42,846 nucleotides of DNA from a virus: positions 1 through 42,846 of the IMG/VR virus record IMGVR_UViG_3300031951_000379; one strand, written 5' to 3'. The notes below the pieces were generated by a model. That model saw only the letters and a program-made list of their open reading frames with translations. It made no database searches and had not been told where the DNA came from. A program made the translations under genes and the position numbers. Shown here one piece after another: positions 20,294-30,488 of the stretch (its first letter is position 1; every line of letters starts with the position of its first letter).

Positions 20294-21723
20294 CAGAACA
20301 CCATCATCCTTGCGTGGAGGTTCGTCGTGTTGCCAGCCATGCACAGGAAGACGATCTTGGTCGTTCCATCCGTGTAGGTCACGTCGTAGGCCGTGTCTCC
20401 GATGACCGCCGCGCCCTGAAGCATCGGCATGAACGTGAGGCCGTCCATCTCCGAGGTAACGAGGTTGAATCGGAACCATCGGCCAGTCACGTCCTTCTGC
20501 GCGTAGAGGAAGTCGCCGCTGTAGATCCACTTCGTTCCCGTGGTGAACGTCTCGACCTTGGGCGAGTAGGCGATGTCGTTCGTCCACGAGTTGCTGGGGA
20601 TGTCGTAGTAGTCGGCGACTGCGCCAGCCGCGCCACGGAACGAGTAGATGCGCCGTCCGTTGATGATCGCGCTCTCGTTGGTCCACGCGGCGTCCGTAGA
20701 GGCCCGCGCCCAGTTGCCGCTCATTCCCGCGCCCGGTGCGCCGCCTCGTGCGACGGTCGGCGTCAGCGTCGACCAAGTGTTCGACGTGATGCTGTAGCGG
20801 TAGAGCGTGACCGCGTTGTTTCCCATCAGGTAGATGAAGTCGTCGTTGCCCTCGATGGAGTAGGTCGAGGTCGCGTCCGGATTCGTACCCCATGCGGTTC
20901 CGACCGTGATGACCGTTCCGGTGTTGCTGGCGATGGTGCGGATCTGACCCGCGCCCGTGCCGCCGGTGATCCGGATTTGGTAGTTCGCCCACTGGTTCGT
21001 GTTCCAAGACTTCGCGGAGTTGGTCAGCGTCGTAGCCGCGCCAGCCGTCGCCGTCCCGGTCGCGAATTGGAGGTATCCGTTGTCCTCCCAAGATGGAGTC
21101 GCGACGAGCCGTGCGTCCGTTCCGATTGAAGCAGGACTGTTCGCGAGCGTCTGCCATGTGTTCGTCGCGAAGTCGTAGCACCGGAACGAGGAAGCCGCCG
21201 TCGAGCCGCCGTTGAGGACGTACCAGCGCGGGGTGACGAGACGGTAGACGGTGGAGGCGCTGAACGCAGACGCCTGAGCCGGAACGGTGATCGTCGCCGT
21301 TGCTCCGAGAGTGTTCGACTGGATCTCAAGCGTGACGCCCGCGTTGGGACCGGCAAGGATCTGGACGGAGTATCCGCGCAGGTCGCGCTGGAGGTTCTGA
21401 TTCGTCAGGATCGTGGTGGTGGTCCCGCCAGTCGCCGTCAGGCTGAACGCGCCGACCGTCGATCCGGTGCTGAACGATGTCGAGACTCCGCATGACCCTG
21501 CGGCAAGCGCGACGGCAAGCGCCGGAGACGGAAGAGCAACGAAGCCGTCCTCGTTCGGGTTGAACAGGAAGGCCGTAGTCTGTCCGGCGAGGTACAACTG
21601 CTGCTGCCGGTAGTGCCGCGAGGAGATGAGCGCAGCGCCCGCGCTTGTGTTCGCGGGCAACTGCTGAAGCGGTTCCCACCGCTTGAGGTCGAGGATCTTG
21701 CGATTGCCTTGTGTGGTTGGCAT
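20293..21723 (-). CDS. Virion structural protein, kelch-like repeats
   Basis: 476 residues, rich in Thr, Ser, Gly and aromatic residues. Repeated units of the type 'YDFATNTWQTLANSPAS', 'YRYSITSNTWSTLTPT' and 'YDIPSNSWTNDIAYSP' (about residues 200, 310 and 380) are kelch-like blades, so a beta-propeller is likely. Phage appendage proteins of this kind cover tail fibres or tails and may bind the host. It is one base downstream of the previous stop. Confidence 0.75.
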   Translation of the reverse strand: MPTTQGNRKILDLKRWEPLQQLPANTSAGAALISSRHYRQQQLYLAGQTTAFLFNPNEDGFVALPSPALAVALAAGSCGVSTSFSTGSTVGAFSLTATGGTTTTILTNQNLQRDLRGYSVQILAGPNAGVTLEIQSNTLGATATITVPAQASAFSASTVYRLVTPRWYVLNGGSTAASSFRCYDFATNTWQTLANSPASIGTDARLVATPSWEDNGYLQFATGTATAGAATTLTNSAKSWNTNQWANYQIRITGGTGAGQIRTIASNTGTVITVGTAWGTNPDATSTYSIEGNDDFIYLMGNNAVTLYRYSITSNTWSTLTPTVARGGAPGAGMSGNWARASTDAAWTNESAIINGRRIYSFRGAAGAVADYYDIPSNSWTNDIAYSPKVETFTTGTKWIYSGDFLYAQKDVTGRWFRFNLVTSEMDGLTFMPMLQGAAVIGDTAYDVTYTDGTTKIVFLCMAGNTTNLHARMMVF

Positions 21724-21724
21724 G

Positions 21725-22276
21725 TCAGGTCACCGAGATGTTGCGACGCAGGGAGTCTGCGTACAGGCCTTGGATTTGGTTCGCCGGGTACTGCGCCGGC
21801 ACTGCGCCGAAAGTAGCGACGTTGCCGACAGGGACGGCGTTGCTGACGGTGCTGACCGTCGTGAGGGTTCCCGAGGCGATGACGGCGCTCTCCGCGTTGA
21901 CTCTCATGCGTCCGGAGGCGTCCGGCAGCGCAGAACCCATGATCCTCGTCAGCGAGTTGATCGCCATGCGGAGCGATTCGACGGCGTTGCGAAGTTCCTC
22001 GAGTTCTCCGGGAACGTCGAGGATGATTTGGAGCACGTCCGATGCGCTGTGCGTCGAGGTGTCGTAGTCGAGCGTCAGGGTGTTCAGGCCGAACGACGTC
22101 GCGCCCGCAGTCGAATCCGCGAAGTTGTAGATGATCTCGTTCCGCGTGACGTTCGTGATGAGCTTGATGTTGTCCAGCGTCAGGTCGATGCCGGAGAAGG
22201 AGACGGTGCCGAAGCCCGGGCTGTCAGGCATGAACGCATAAGAACCCGAGACGTCGATTCCGAGAGTCTTGTTCAT
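21725..22276 (-). CDS. Conserved phage structural protein
   Basis: 183 residues. The block ITLTLDNIKLITNVTRNEIIYNFAD-like (here about residues 30-52) then NTLTLDYDTSTHSASDVLQI belongs to a family found beside fibre genes in many phages. The C-terminal half has a helical segment (ELEELRNAVESLRMAINSL) and a beta-rich end. Probably a distal tail component. ATGA overlap with the fibre gene. Confidence 0.7.
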   Translation of the reverse strand: MNKTLGIDVSGSYAFMPDSPGFGTVSFSGIDLTLDNIKLITNVTRNEIIYNFADSTAGATSFGLNTLTLDYDTSTHSASDVLQIILDVPGELEELRNAVESLRMAINSLTRIMGSALPDASGRMRVNAESAVIASGTLTTVSTVSNAVPVGNVATFGAVPAQYPANQIQGLYADSLRRNISVT

Positions 22277-24156
22277 AGTGCCACCGCCATCGCGATTACG
22301 AATGCCTTGCTCACGCCGCCGCCGCTAGGCGTCTGCCACGATGCGTTCGTGCCGTTGGTAGTCAGGACTTGGCCTGAAGATCCCGCCGTGGCAGGCAGGT
22401 CGAACCCGCCGCTCGGACCCTCGATGCGGACGACAGACGCTCCCTTCAGCCGGAGCTTGCCGTTCCCTGCCTCGATCAGACCGTCCGTGCGGTCGTGCGA
22501 CATTCGAACGAAGTCCAGAGCCTCGTTGGTGTCAGCGCTGTAGACGTAGAGGTGTGGGTCGATGTGGGCCGTGGTCGGGCTACGGTTGGCCGTGCCGAGG
22601 CTGCCGAGGTCGACCAGGGCGAAGGCGCCGCTGCTGCCGGCGTTGTTGACCAGGACCGACAGCTGAGCCGTGTCAAGCCCGGTGGACGTTCCCCGCAGCT
22701 GCATCCAGTCGTTGCTGTGGATCGACAGGCTCTTGTCGGTCGCGATCTGCGCCGTCGTGTCGAACACGATGTACGAGCCGGCTGGGTTCGCGATGTTCGT
22801 GTCGCTGTTGATGACGCCGAGCCGAACGCCCACGTTGAAGGACGTCATGTCCGCGTAGAGCCGCCACGCGGTAGATCCGGTCGGAGACGGGTTGAACTCA
22901 ATGCGCCCGTTGACGGCGTTCGTGATCGACTCGCCGTTGGGGAACGCCACGCCGGTGAACGTCGGGGTGTCGCCCGTGCCAAGCCCAAGGGCCGTCGCCC
23001 CCGCGGCGGCATTGGCCGCGCCCAGGATGGACAGTCCGAAGGTCGTTGCCTGGCTGTCGTCCAGTTTGGCATCCAGGGCGGTCTGCAGGCCGGTGACGTC
23101 GCCGATGATGTGCGTGTGGCTTGCCGCGGCGAGGCCGGCTTGCGCCGCCGTCTGGTTCAGCCACAGGCCAGAAGCCGAGTCGTAGGCCAGCAGGTCGTTG
23201 TCCGCCGGCGATGCTCCGATCAGGACGTCGTGGAGCTCTTCCAGCTCCTGGCCGTTGATGACCTTGATGTAGGCCCGGCCAGCCGCGCCGTTGCTGTTCG
23301 ACACGACCCAGCCAAGGAAGACCCTGTGGGCGGGCTGGGTGGGCGGCGTGGTGGTCCAGCCGCCTGCCGTCTGGCTTAGCCAAAGGGCGGCGCCGTTGGC
23401 GAAGCTGGTCGTATGGAGGTTGGACAGACCCTCCAGGTAGCCTTGGACGATGATGTATCCGCTCGTCGTGCTCGTGATGTTCTCGACGGCAACGCCGATC
23501 GTGGTTGCCGCAGTCGCCTCGCTGTCGGCATCGGCCAACTCAACGGTCAGGTGAGTCCCCTGAGAGCCGACGATGTAGACGACCTCGCCCTTCGCGATCG
23601 TGCCGGATGTGGACTTGCGGACGAGTTTCATCGTCGCTTCGTTCAGCAGAGACGAATGCGATCCCGTGACCGCAGACACCCCCTGCACCGTGCCGCCCGT
23701 CAGCGCGATCGCGCTCGCGTCCTGCGTGGCGACCGTGCCGAGTCCGAGCGTGGTTCGTTGGGCGGCAGCGTCCGCGTCGTCCAGCAGAGCCTTGCCTGCC
23801 GCCGTGATGTCGCCGCCGAGCTTGGCCTTGTCAACTGCGCCGGGGTCGATGGTCCATGTCGCTCCGGATGCGGAAACCGTTATGTCGCCCTTGTCGCCGT
23901 CCGTGACGCCGCCGCCACCGAACGTGGCCCATGTGTTCGGAAGGGCCGTGAGCTTGTAATGCGTCGAATCCGACTGGACATAGCAGACCATGCCGACGCG
24001 CCGGCGGTCCGACGCGATCGCATCTCGAGCGGCAATGTCCGCGACAGAGTGAAGTCCGCCTCTACCGTAATTGTCGATGTGCGTAGAGTTTCCGTCCGTC
24101 GGCTCCGTGGGAGCAATCGGAACTCCAAGAGGAAGGACGGATTCCGTGTGCGGCAT
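22273..24156 (-). CDS. Tail fibre/spike-like protein
   Basis: 627 residues. Low-complexity turns typical of phage fibres: GDKGDITVSASGATWTIDPG, LLAYDSASGLWLNQTAAQAG, SHTHIIGDVTGLQTALDAKL, and ALGLGTGDTPTFTGVAFPNG. Such modules build trimeric fibre shafts. The C-terminal part (SSGQVLTTNGTNASWQTPSG) is a common fibre repeat and the end (VSKAFVIAMAVAL) is hydrophobic. No enzymatic or chaperone domain seen. It would recognise the host surface. TGATG overlap with the upstream gene. Confidence 0.8.
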   Translation of the reverse strand: MPHTESVLPLGVPIAPTEPTDGNSTHIDNYGRGGLHSVADIAARDAIASDRRRVGMVCYVQSDSTHYKLTALPNTWATFGGGGVTDGDKGDITVSASGATWTIDPGAVDKAKLGGDITAAGKALLDDADAAAQRTTLGLGTVATQDASAIALTGGTVQGVSAVTGSHSSLLNEATMKLVRKSTSGTIAKGEVVYIVGSQGTHLTVELADADSEATAATTIGVAVENITSTTSGYIIVQGYLEGLSNLHTTSFANGAALWLSQTAGGWTTTPPTQPAHRVFLGWVVSNSNGAAGRAYIKVINGQELEELHDVLIGASPADNDLLAYDSASGLWLNQTAAQAGLAAASHTHIIGDVTGLQTALDAKLDDSQATTFGLSILGAANAAAGATALGLGTGDTPTFTGVAFPNGESITNAVNGRIEFNPSPTGSTAWRLYADMTSFNVGVRLGVINSDTNIANPAGSYIVFDTTAQIATDKSLSIHSNDWMQLRGTSTGLDTAQLSVLVNNAGSSGAFALVDLGSLGTANRSPTTAHIDPHLYVYSADTNEALDFVRMSHDRTDGLIEAGNGKLRLKGASVVRIEGPSGGFDLPATAGSSGQVLTTNGTNASWQTPSGGGVSKAFVIAMAVAL

Positions 24157-26198
24157 CAGCAGTATCCATCGACGGCGTTGGTCAGGCAGAAGTAGGCACA
24201 GGTCCGCGCCGTGCCGTCATTATAGCCCCGATAGAGCATTGCTTGCACCACGACATCGCGCTTATTTCCATCCCTGTCCTCGCCGATCGGGAGCACTTCA
24301 AACGTCGGCGGGTTGAATGGCAGCTTGTAGCCCGGAGAAGCAAAGGCGGCGCTGTTGTTTGTTTCAGCGATGTTGTATGCAATGACCTCATGCTCTGGCA
24401 ACGAGGAGGCGCAATCTCTGAACGCGGCGAGCCCACCCTGATACTCCGTCGCGTTGGCGGGAGCCGTTGCGTCCGCGCGGTTCTTCACGACGATCTTCGC
24501 CGTGTAGCGCCAAATGGGAATTCCTGCGTTGATCCGCGTGCTGTTCGTGATTCGGATGAGGCACGGGATACCGAACGGCCACTCGACGTGAGCATGGGTC
24601 TTGCCGTCGTCTCCGCGCCAAGTGCGGACCATTCCGCTGCCCTCGATCGCGGTGTCTCCGTCGGAGAACTGCGGACACACCAGCGAGTCCTCGAGGCTTC
24701 CGTGGATGCGCGTCGTGGGGAAGCCGAAGCCCTTGTCGTCGGTCTGCAACCGTAACTCGAGCCAAGATCCTCCGGCCCATCCGTTCTGGTAGGAAGGGCA
24801 CAGCCATCCGCTCAACCAAACGTCGCAGACGCCGGAGTTCAATCCCCAGATGCGCCGATCGGCTAGGTGCTGCTCGTACGGGCCGCTGGTTGGAGATATC
24901 GCCGACCCGGATGCTGCGATACAGGCGAATCCACCATACGGATCTGGCTCGATCACTCCATAGCCAGGACCGTTTGAGTAGATCGAATCGGCGGCGACGA
25001 TCGCTCCCCGCAGATCCCATCCTGTACCGCGGCGGTAGATGGGCGACAATTCCTCGAGATCGAACTTTCCGGTGTCGGAAGGAGTCGTGTAGTCGGAAAG
25101 CGAAGCCGATGGGTTGAAGACGGCGGGGGGGCGACCGTCCGGAGGATGCGCCGAGCTGCGCTTCAGATAGACCTGATTGGGCTGACCCATCTTCGTCGCT
25201 TGAAGCGGAATGACGAACCGCGCGAGATCCCCGCTCATGCCCGGAGGAGCCGATCCAAGATGCGAGATGGTCCCGGCGATGATCCGGTCGCGGATGCCGT
25301 CCAGATAGGAAACGGCGTTGGTCACGCCCTGATCTATCGCATGGATCGCGACGTAGTAGCTTCTGGAGTTCGCGCCCGTTCTGAAAGGGAACAGGCCAGC
25401 GGCGACTCCGGCGTTGCGAGCCATGTCGTCGATCACGTTCAAGAACGGCTTGTGGTCCGCGCTGCCAAGCTCCACTGGCTCGCTTAGGTAGGCGGCGAGC
25501 GAGATGGCTGCGGAGGATTCCCAGACGCTCTGCGGCCTGTAGATGGGCGGAAAGGAAACGCCAAGCCCATAGGACAGGGGTTCGTTTATCAATGCCGTCC
25601 CGACGGTGATGGCCGAGCAGTCGCAAAGGGACGTGATGGCGTTCCGGTAGGTGTTCGCCGCATTCGATGCCGACGAATTGCTCACCACCTTCCCGGGAAC
25701 CCAATCCCTGTCGGACAAATGATCGCCGCTTGAATTCCTCGAGCGCGCGCACCGCATGGCCCATCTCGGGCACTTGAACGTGACGACGTACATGGCCTCG
25801 CCGTGAATCGCGCTTCCGAATCCGGAAACCATGAGAGGCTGGACATGCGCCATCGACATGTTCCAGAAGGTGATCGGATCGTCCGGCTCGGACTCAAACG
25901 TGATGTCGAAGACCGCGGGAAGCGTGTTCGCCTGACTGGTGTTCATCGACTCCGTTGATTCGCCGTAACTGAGGAGGGCCATCACGTCGTTCTTCAGAAG
26001 CAGGAGCTTGCAGACTCCGTGCCTGCTCATGCCGAACAGCGGCCACTTCATGCAGTTGATGTCCCTGCAATCGACATTCTGCCTCTCGATGAGCCTCCGC
26101 AGCTCTTCCGTGAGAAGTCGCGCCGAAACCACAGCCTCCCGGCCCGTGTAGTCGGTGGCGTTGATTTCGCGGGATCTGACGGAGATCGCGCAGCTCAT
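24156..26198 (-). CDS. Tail protein, unknown (distal tail/tip candidate)
   Basis: 680 residues, soluble, no known domain. Mixed beta-rich composition with many aromatic residues and scattered cysteines; the first 130 residues (DYTGREAVVSARLLTEELRR) are more helical. Position between tape measure-downstream gene and the fibre gene is where distal tail and hub proteins lie. It starts in an ATGA overlap. It has nearly the same length as its upstream neighbour but no obvious sequence similarity. Confidence 0.65.
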   Translation of the reverse strand: MSCAISVRSREINATDYTGREAVVSARLLTEELRRLIERQNVDCRDINCMKWPLFGMSRHGVCKLLLLKNDVMALLSYGESTESMNTSQANTLPAVFDITFESEPDDPITFWNMSMAHVQPLMVSGFGSAIHGEAMYVVTFKCPRWAMRCARSRNSSGDHLSDRDWVPGKVVSNSSASNAANTYRNAITSLCDCSAITVGTALINEPLSYGLGVSFPPIYRPQSVWESSAAISLAAYLSEPVELGSADHKPFLNVIDDMARNAGVAAGLFPFRTGANSRSYYVAIHAIDQGVTNAVSYLDGIRDRIIAGTISHLGSAPPGMSGDLARFVIPLQATKMGQPNQVYLKRSSAHPPDGRPPAVFNPSASLSDYTTPSDTGKFDLEELSPIYRRGTGWDLRGAIVAADSIYSNGPGYGVIEPDPYGGFACIAASGSAISPTSGPYEQHLADRRIWGLNSGVCDVWLSGWLCPSYQNGWAGGSWLELRLQTDDKGFGFPTTRIHGSLEDSLVCPQFSDGDTAIEGSGMVRTWRGDDGKTHAHVEWPFGIPCLIRITNSTRINAGIPIWRYTAKIVVKNRADATAPANATEYQGGLAAFRDCASSLPEHEVIAYNIAETNNSAAFASPGYKLPFNPPTFEVLPIGEDRDGNKRDVVVQAMLYRGYNDGTARTCAYFCLTNAVDGYC

Positions 26199-28222
26199 GC
26201 GAGATACCCCTCCGGACTCCCGAGGCCATCCGTGTAGGCGGGCTGATTCTGCCCCTGCGTCTCGTCGTTGGGCATCAAGATGGACTTCGGGTTGAACGTG
26301 ACGATCCGGTATGTCTCGCCCTGATAGGTCCGATCCTGCAACTCAAAGGCTGGCTGCGTGGGCGATTCTCCCGTTCCTGCGAAATCGCCGGGGCAAGAGA
26401 TCGCCACCGTCCGGTCGTATCCAGCCGCCATGATCCTGTTGCCGTTCAAGTCGGAGGTTCCGGACGTGAACGAGTAGTTCATGTCGGTAACGACCGAGCC
26501 TCCCGGCACGTCGCCCATCGAACGGTTCGGCGGCTCGTTCTTCTTGGAGCCGTCGATGAAGTCGGTGTAGACGGCCATTGGAGCCGCCACTTGAAACACC
26601 CTGCTCTTGGCGCTCGGAGAGATGGGAGGACAGATCACGATGCCGGAGCGGACATTGATCTTCCTCCCCCCCTTCGACGAGAAGTTCGGGTTGGGAGTTT
26701 CGCTTGAGTTCGGGTTCCTCTTGTTCTTCTCGAGATCGCCCTTGTTCGGACCGGCGGGAACATACGGCTCCGTCTTCGGCGGAATGTACCTGTAGATCGC
26801 GTCTTCGTTCCCGGTCGTGTCGTTGGCCTGACCCTCGGAAGCATCGAAGTATCCGCCCGGGAACAGGTAGATCACCGGCTGCAATCCGCTTCCTTCGTCG
26901 TTCGGGATCTGGAACGTCGATGGAAGTCCGAACGACGCGGAAGAGAGCGTTTGCGTGTCGCGGTGGTCGAACGCATACGGGGTCACTCTGACAATCAGAC
27001 TGTTGCCGTACGCGTCCGGCATCTTCGCCGGGGTGAAGACGAACTTGCCTCCGGAGAGCTTGACCGGCGAAAGGATGTTCTTGAGGAGAAGGCTCGTGTC
27101 AAACGGAGAGACTTGACCGGACTTGTCCTCGGCGCTGTCGCCATTCGTCGCGACGAACGCCTGACTGGACGCCGAAAGGGCCAAGACCTCATACGAGATC
27201 GAGTTCTCCGTCAGCATGTTCTCCTCGGTCACGCGGATGCGCTGGATCACGTCCTTCGCATAGTCGATCCTGTTCTGAGAAAGGCGGATGCAGAGCGTCA
27301 ACAACGCTCCGGCGGTCACGAACTTGTCGCCCTTGACGGACGCGATGAAGTGCTTCGTTCCGATCGCGCTCGTCTTTCCATCAAGGCTCCGCTCGTAGGT
27401 GAAGGAGCAGTTTCCGACCTTCGCCGGCGCGGGAAGCCCTCGCGTGAATTCCTGATCCGTGATGTCGAAGATGAGACGCGTCCGGCTCTCGTCGATGGCG
27501 TATTCCTGACGGATTCGCCGGAAGCCCGGATAGAGGTTTCCCGCCGCGAACCGCCGGTAGCAGTCGGGGAACTGCCCGACGTTTCCCGGGATGTTCGACG
27601 TGATGAAGTCGGTCACGACATCCGACCGTACGGAATCCCCGAAGTAGACGCCGGTGTTCGACGCGCCCGCGCGGTCCTGATTCCTAGGAGCCACGCCCAT
27701 CGGCAGCGTGAAGCTCTCCTTTGCACGGATCTGCAAAGATCCGGTCTTCCTGAGCGTGACGTTTCCGATCTCGTCGATCGAGAACGACGACACGCAGTAG
27801 TAGGACCGGATCGCGTTCAGCGAGTCTCCCGATTCCGTCCACTGCGCCGTGAAGTTCACGAGCAGGCATCGAGTCCCGGTGATCGCAGTCACCTGCGCGG
27901 AGAAGAACGGGCCGTGGGCCTCGTCGAAGTTCTCCGTGTACACGGTGTTGTCGAACAGCGTGTACTTCGTCGTCGGAGACTGATTGGAGTCCTCGACCTC
28001 GATCTTCATTTGCTTCCGAGGCACATTCAGCTTGTTGATGACCGCCGAACGGAACGTCTGCGGGCTTACATCGTTGTCAACGAAGACAAGTGCCTCTCCC
28101 GTGACGAAGTGCTGAAGGATTCCCGTGTGCGGAGACTCGAAGTTCGCGGGAGACTCGACCCGGTACTCCGTGATGCGAACCTGCTCGAGCAGGACGGTGT
28201 TGTAGAGAACGGTCGTGCTCAT
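26195..28222 (-). CDS. Tail protein, unknown (tail tip/hub candidate)
   Basis: 675 residues from ATG 28222, chosen for its ATGA overlap with the tape measure stop. The sequence is beta-rich (STTVLYNTVLLEQVRITEY, then LRKTGSLQIRAKESFTLPMG) with a disordered linker at residues about 485-530 (PNKGDLEKNKRNPNSSETPN, then SSKGGRKINVR). No known domain. Its position directly after the tape measure suggests a distal tail or baseplate hub protein. Confidence 0.65.
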   Translation of the reverse strand: MSTTVLYNTVLLEQVRITEYRVESPANFESPHTGILQHFVTGEALVFVDNDVSPQTFRSAVINKLNVPRKQMKIEVEDSNQSPTTKYTLFDNTVYTENFDEAHGPFFSAQVTAITGTRCLLVNFTAQWTESGDSLNAIRSYYCVSSFSIDEIGNVTLRKTGSLQIRAKESFTLPMGVAPRNQDRAGASNTGVYFGDSVRSDVVTDFITSNIPGNVGQFPDCYRRFAAGNLYPGFRRIRQEYAIDESRTRLIFDITDQEFTRGLPAPAKVGNCSFTYERSLDGKTSAIGTKHFIASVKGDKFVTAGALLTLCIRLSQNRIDYAKDVIQRIRVTEENMLTENSISYEVLALSASSQAFVATNGDSAEDKSGQVSPFDTSLLLKNILSPVKLSGGKFVFTPAKMPDAYGNSLIVRVTPYAFDHRDTQTLSSASFGLPSTFQIPNDEGSGLQPVIYLFPGGYFDASEGQANDTTGNEDAIYRYIPPKTEPYVPAGPNKGDLEKNKRNPNSSETPNPNFSSKGGRKINVRSGIVICPPISPSAKSRVFQVAAPMAVYTDFIDGSKKNEPPNRSMGDVPGGSVVTDMNYSFTSGTSDLNGNRIMAAGYDRTVAISCPGDFAGTGESPTQPAFELQDRTYQGETYRIVTFNPKSILMPNDETQGQNQPAYTDGLGSPEGYLA

Positions 28223-29685
28223 GGCCTTGCTCCCCACCAGTTCGATGCGTTCGCCTTCGGGCCCATGTACGGGCTGGTGGTGCTGAACCTGCCTCCGGTC
28301 ATATCAACCAAGTCGCCTATGAACAGGGCGTTCGCAGATGCCGTGTTGTTGCCTCCCGCCAGCCGAAGGATGAGCGACTGGACGTACTGGTTGATCGAAC
28401 CGAGTCCGAACGCATGAAGGTTGATCGTTGACAGAGAAGCCAAGCCCAACAGGGCGCTCCTTGCGTCTCCGGAGATCGCGCCACCGAGAAGAAGCGAGCC
28501 TCCGAACATGGCCTGTTCATAGAGCGTGCCCACGGAGAACTTCGTGACCTCCCATGCCTTCCGGATGGGAACCTCGGCCCTCTGGCGGGCGAGTTGGGTG
28601 GCCGTGAACTGCGTGGCGGCACTGCGGACCGAAGGAGACGATGCAACGCGCATGTCGGCGAGCAGTTGACCGATCTGGAACTGTGCCTCGAGCGTCGCGA
28701 ACACCGGGTCGATCCGCGAGAAGTACGCTCGCGAAGCCATAGCCGCCTGCGAGAAAGAGCGCACCGCGCCCCAAATCTTCCCGAGAAGGCTCGTGACCAT
28801 TCCAGCCACGGACAGCACCCGTCCGACCATCGTGACGATCCGCATGACACCGCCGGCCATCGAGGAGAACCGACCGGGAGCCGGAGCGGGAGCGCCCTCC
28901 CCGGCCCCAAGCTGATCCACGATGCCGCCAACGGCCCGGAAGTGCGCCCGAGTTCCCGGAAGGCCAGATGGGCTTGCCTCCCCCGCCAGAACCGCCCTCT
29001 CCTCGTCGGTCAGACCAATGCTGGACACCGTGGCCCCGGGCATACCGGCTTGCCGACGAAGATCGGCAACCCTCTGCGCCATGCTGTTCGTCATGCGGCT
29101 CCGACTGGCACGAAGGTCGGCAGACTGCTGCGCCCGGGCGGCTCGAGCGGACTCGCGCTGCGCGCGGATCGCTTCCCTCTGAGCCTTCGCCTCCTGACGG
29201 GCCTTCGCCGCGGCTTCCGTGGCCGCATTCTGCGCCGCGACCGACTCGCCGAATATCTCGACGGAACGGAGCCTCGTGGCCGCGCGCAACTCTCGTGCGC
29301 TGAGAGATTCTCTGTTCGCCTTGTACCTAGCAAGCAGCTCCGCGTGAGACTGCCGCATCACTCCTCCGAGCGATTCTCCGCCGCGGATCATCTTGCGATA
29401 CTCAAGCAGATCGGCGGCGAACCGCGCGCGCGATCCGGCCTTCGGGGACACAGACGCCGCAACCGAACCGCCGCGCGCAGCCGATGACGGACCTCCCCGC
29501 ATGGATGACATGCGCTTCAGAACCTCGAGGATCGCCTTGACGTTCTGGTTGATGCTTCCGACGTTGAGCTGAACGCCCTTCATCACGTCGAGCATCGGAC
29601 CGAAGTCATAGCCACCGTCGCCGCCGGCGGGATCGCTTCCCGGAGGCATCTGAATGGTGATGATGTTGGTAGGGATACCGCTCAT
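28219..29685 (-). CDS. Tape measure protein (short)
   Basis: 488 residues. An N-terminal helical part with 'VKAILEVLKRMSSMRGGPSS', a long Ala/Arg/Gln coiled coil (EAAAKARQEAKAQREAIRAQ, then ESARAARAQQSADLRASRSR), then hydrophobic segments (VMRIVTMVGRVLSVAGMVTS, SVGTLYEQAMFGGSLLLGGA). This is the usual make-up of tail length proteins and the frameshifting pair lies two genes upstream. The length is small for the family, so the tail is probably short, of the order of 70-80 nm if the usual 0.15 nm per residue holds. Confidence 0.7.
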   Translation of the reverse strand: MSGIPTNIITIQMPPGSDPAGGDGGYDFGPMLDVMKGVQLNVGSINQNVKAILEVLKRMSSMRGGPSSAARGGSVAASVSPKAGSRARFAADLLEYRKMIRGGESLGGVMRQSHAELLARYKANRESLSARELRAATRLRSVEIFGESVAAQNAATEAAAKARQEAKAQREAIRAQRESARAARAQQSADLRASRSRMTNSMAQRVADLRRQAGMPGATVSSIGLTDEERAVLAGEASPSGLPGTRAHFRAVGGIVDQLGAGEGAPAPAPGRFSSMAGGVMRIVTMVGRVLSVAGMVTSLLGKIWGAVRSFSQAAMASRAYFSRIDPVFATLEAQFQIGQLLADMRVASSPSVRSAATQFTATQLARQRAEVPIRKAWEVTKFSVGTLYEQAMFGGSLLLGGAISGDARSALLGLASLSTINLHAFGLGSINQYVQSLILRLAGGNNTASANALFIGDLVDMTGGRFSTTSPYMGPKANASNWWGARP

Positions 29686-30488
29686 CCGGCCCTCACGTCA
29701 TAGGTAAGGCTCGCCGCCGTGGTCGGGAAGGCGCGCCTGTAGAGGTGATACGTCACGCCAGCCTGCGTCAGCGTCCCGATGGCGGGTCCGCTCGGCGGCG
29801 GGAATCCGGTCCGGTAGAAGGGCTCGAGGCCGGCAGCCGTGCGAATCTCAACGCCGAGCGAATGCAGTTCCGCCGGAAAGGCGAACCAAAGATACTCCGA
29901 AGCGGGAGTCCCCGGGCGCGTAGGCGTGGTGATCGAGTAGCGAGTCGAGTTCGCGTAGGATCGCTCCTCCGTCAGCTGCGCCCACGTCGGCTGCGTCGAT
30001 CGCCAGCCGAATCGGAAGATCCCGGCGACGGGCCAAGCCAGCGCGTACGAGCAGATGAACACGTCGGTCGCGGCCAGATACATCTGGGTCCGCGGCTCCT
30101 CCTTGACGGGGCCGCTCGAGACGAACCGGATTGGCACGGTGAGCATTCCGCCGAGATCGTGCTGGATGAGCGCCTGCCGGATCGCCGTCTGCCGATACAG
30201 GACGCCATGAGATTCGCCGGTCAACTGGCGGTTCTTCTTCACGTCGTTGTCCGATGCCGTCCGGACGAAAGTGGTCACGCTGAATCGCTCCGTCACGAAG
30301 CCGAGCCCCGCGCGGTTCAACTCGTTCGTGGCGCCGACCGCGATCGGCGAAATCTGAACCACGAAGTCCATGCCCTCCGCAAAGACGGGATCGTTCGTGA
30401 GATAGACGCGGCTTTCCGGCAGACCGAGCGTGTCGATCAGCCTTTGCCGGATGGCGCGGAGAACCTGGGCCTGCGTCGCGATGTTCAC
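29682..30488 (-). CDS. Tail-associated protein (terminator-like N-terminus)
   Basis: 268 residues. The N-terminus (TQAQVLRAIRQRLIDTLGLP, then VYLTNDPVFAEGMDFVVQIS) resembles tail terminator/completion proteins. The C-terminal ~100 residues (EYLWFAFPAELHSLGVEIRT, ending GVTYHLYRRAFPTT) match a beta-rich module that often decorates phage tail proteins. The two-part build suggests a fusion. ATGA overlap with both neighbours. Confidence 0.6.
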   Translation of the reverse strand: MNIATQAQVLRAIRQRLIDTLGLPESRVYLTNDPVFAEGMDFVVQISPIAVGATNELNRAGLGFVTERFSVTTFVRTASDNDVKKNRQLTGESHGVLYRQTAIRQALIQHDLGGMLTVPIRFVSSGPVKEEPRTQMYLAATDVFICSYALAWPVAGIFRFGWRSTQPTWAQLTEERSYANSTRYSITTPTRPGTPASEYLWFAFPAELHSLGVEIRTAAGLEPFYRTGFPPPSGPAIGTLTQAGVTYHLYRRAFPTTAASLTYDVRAG

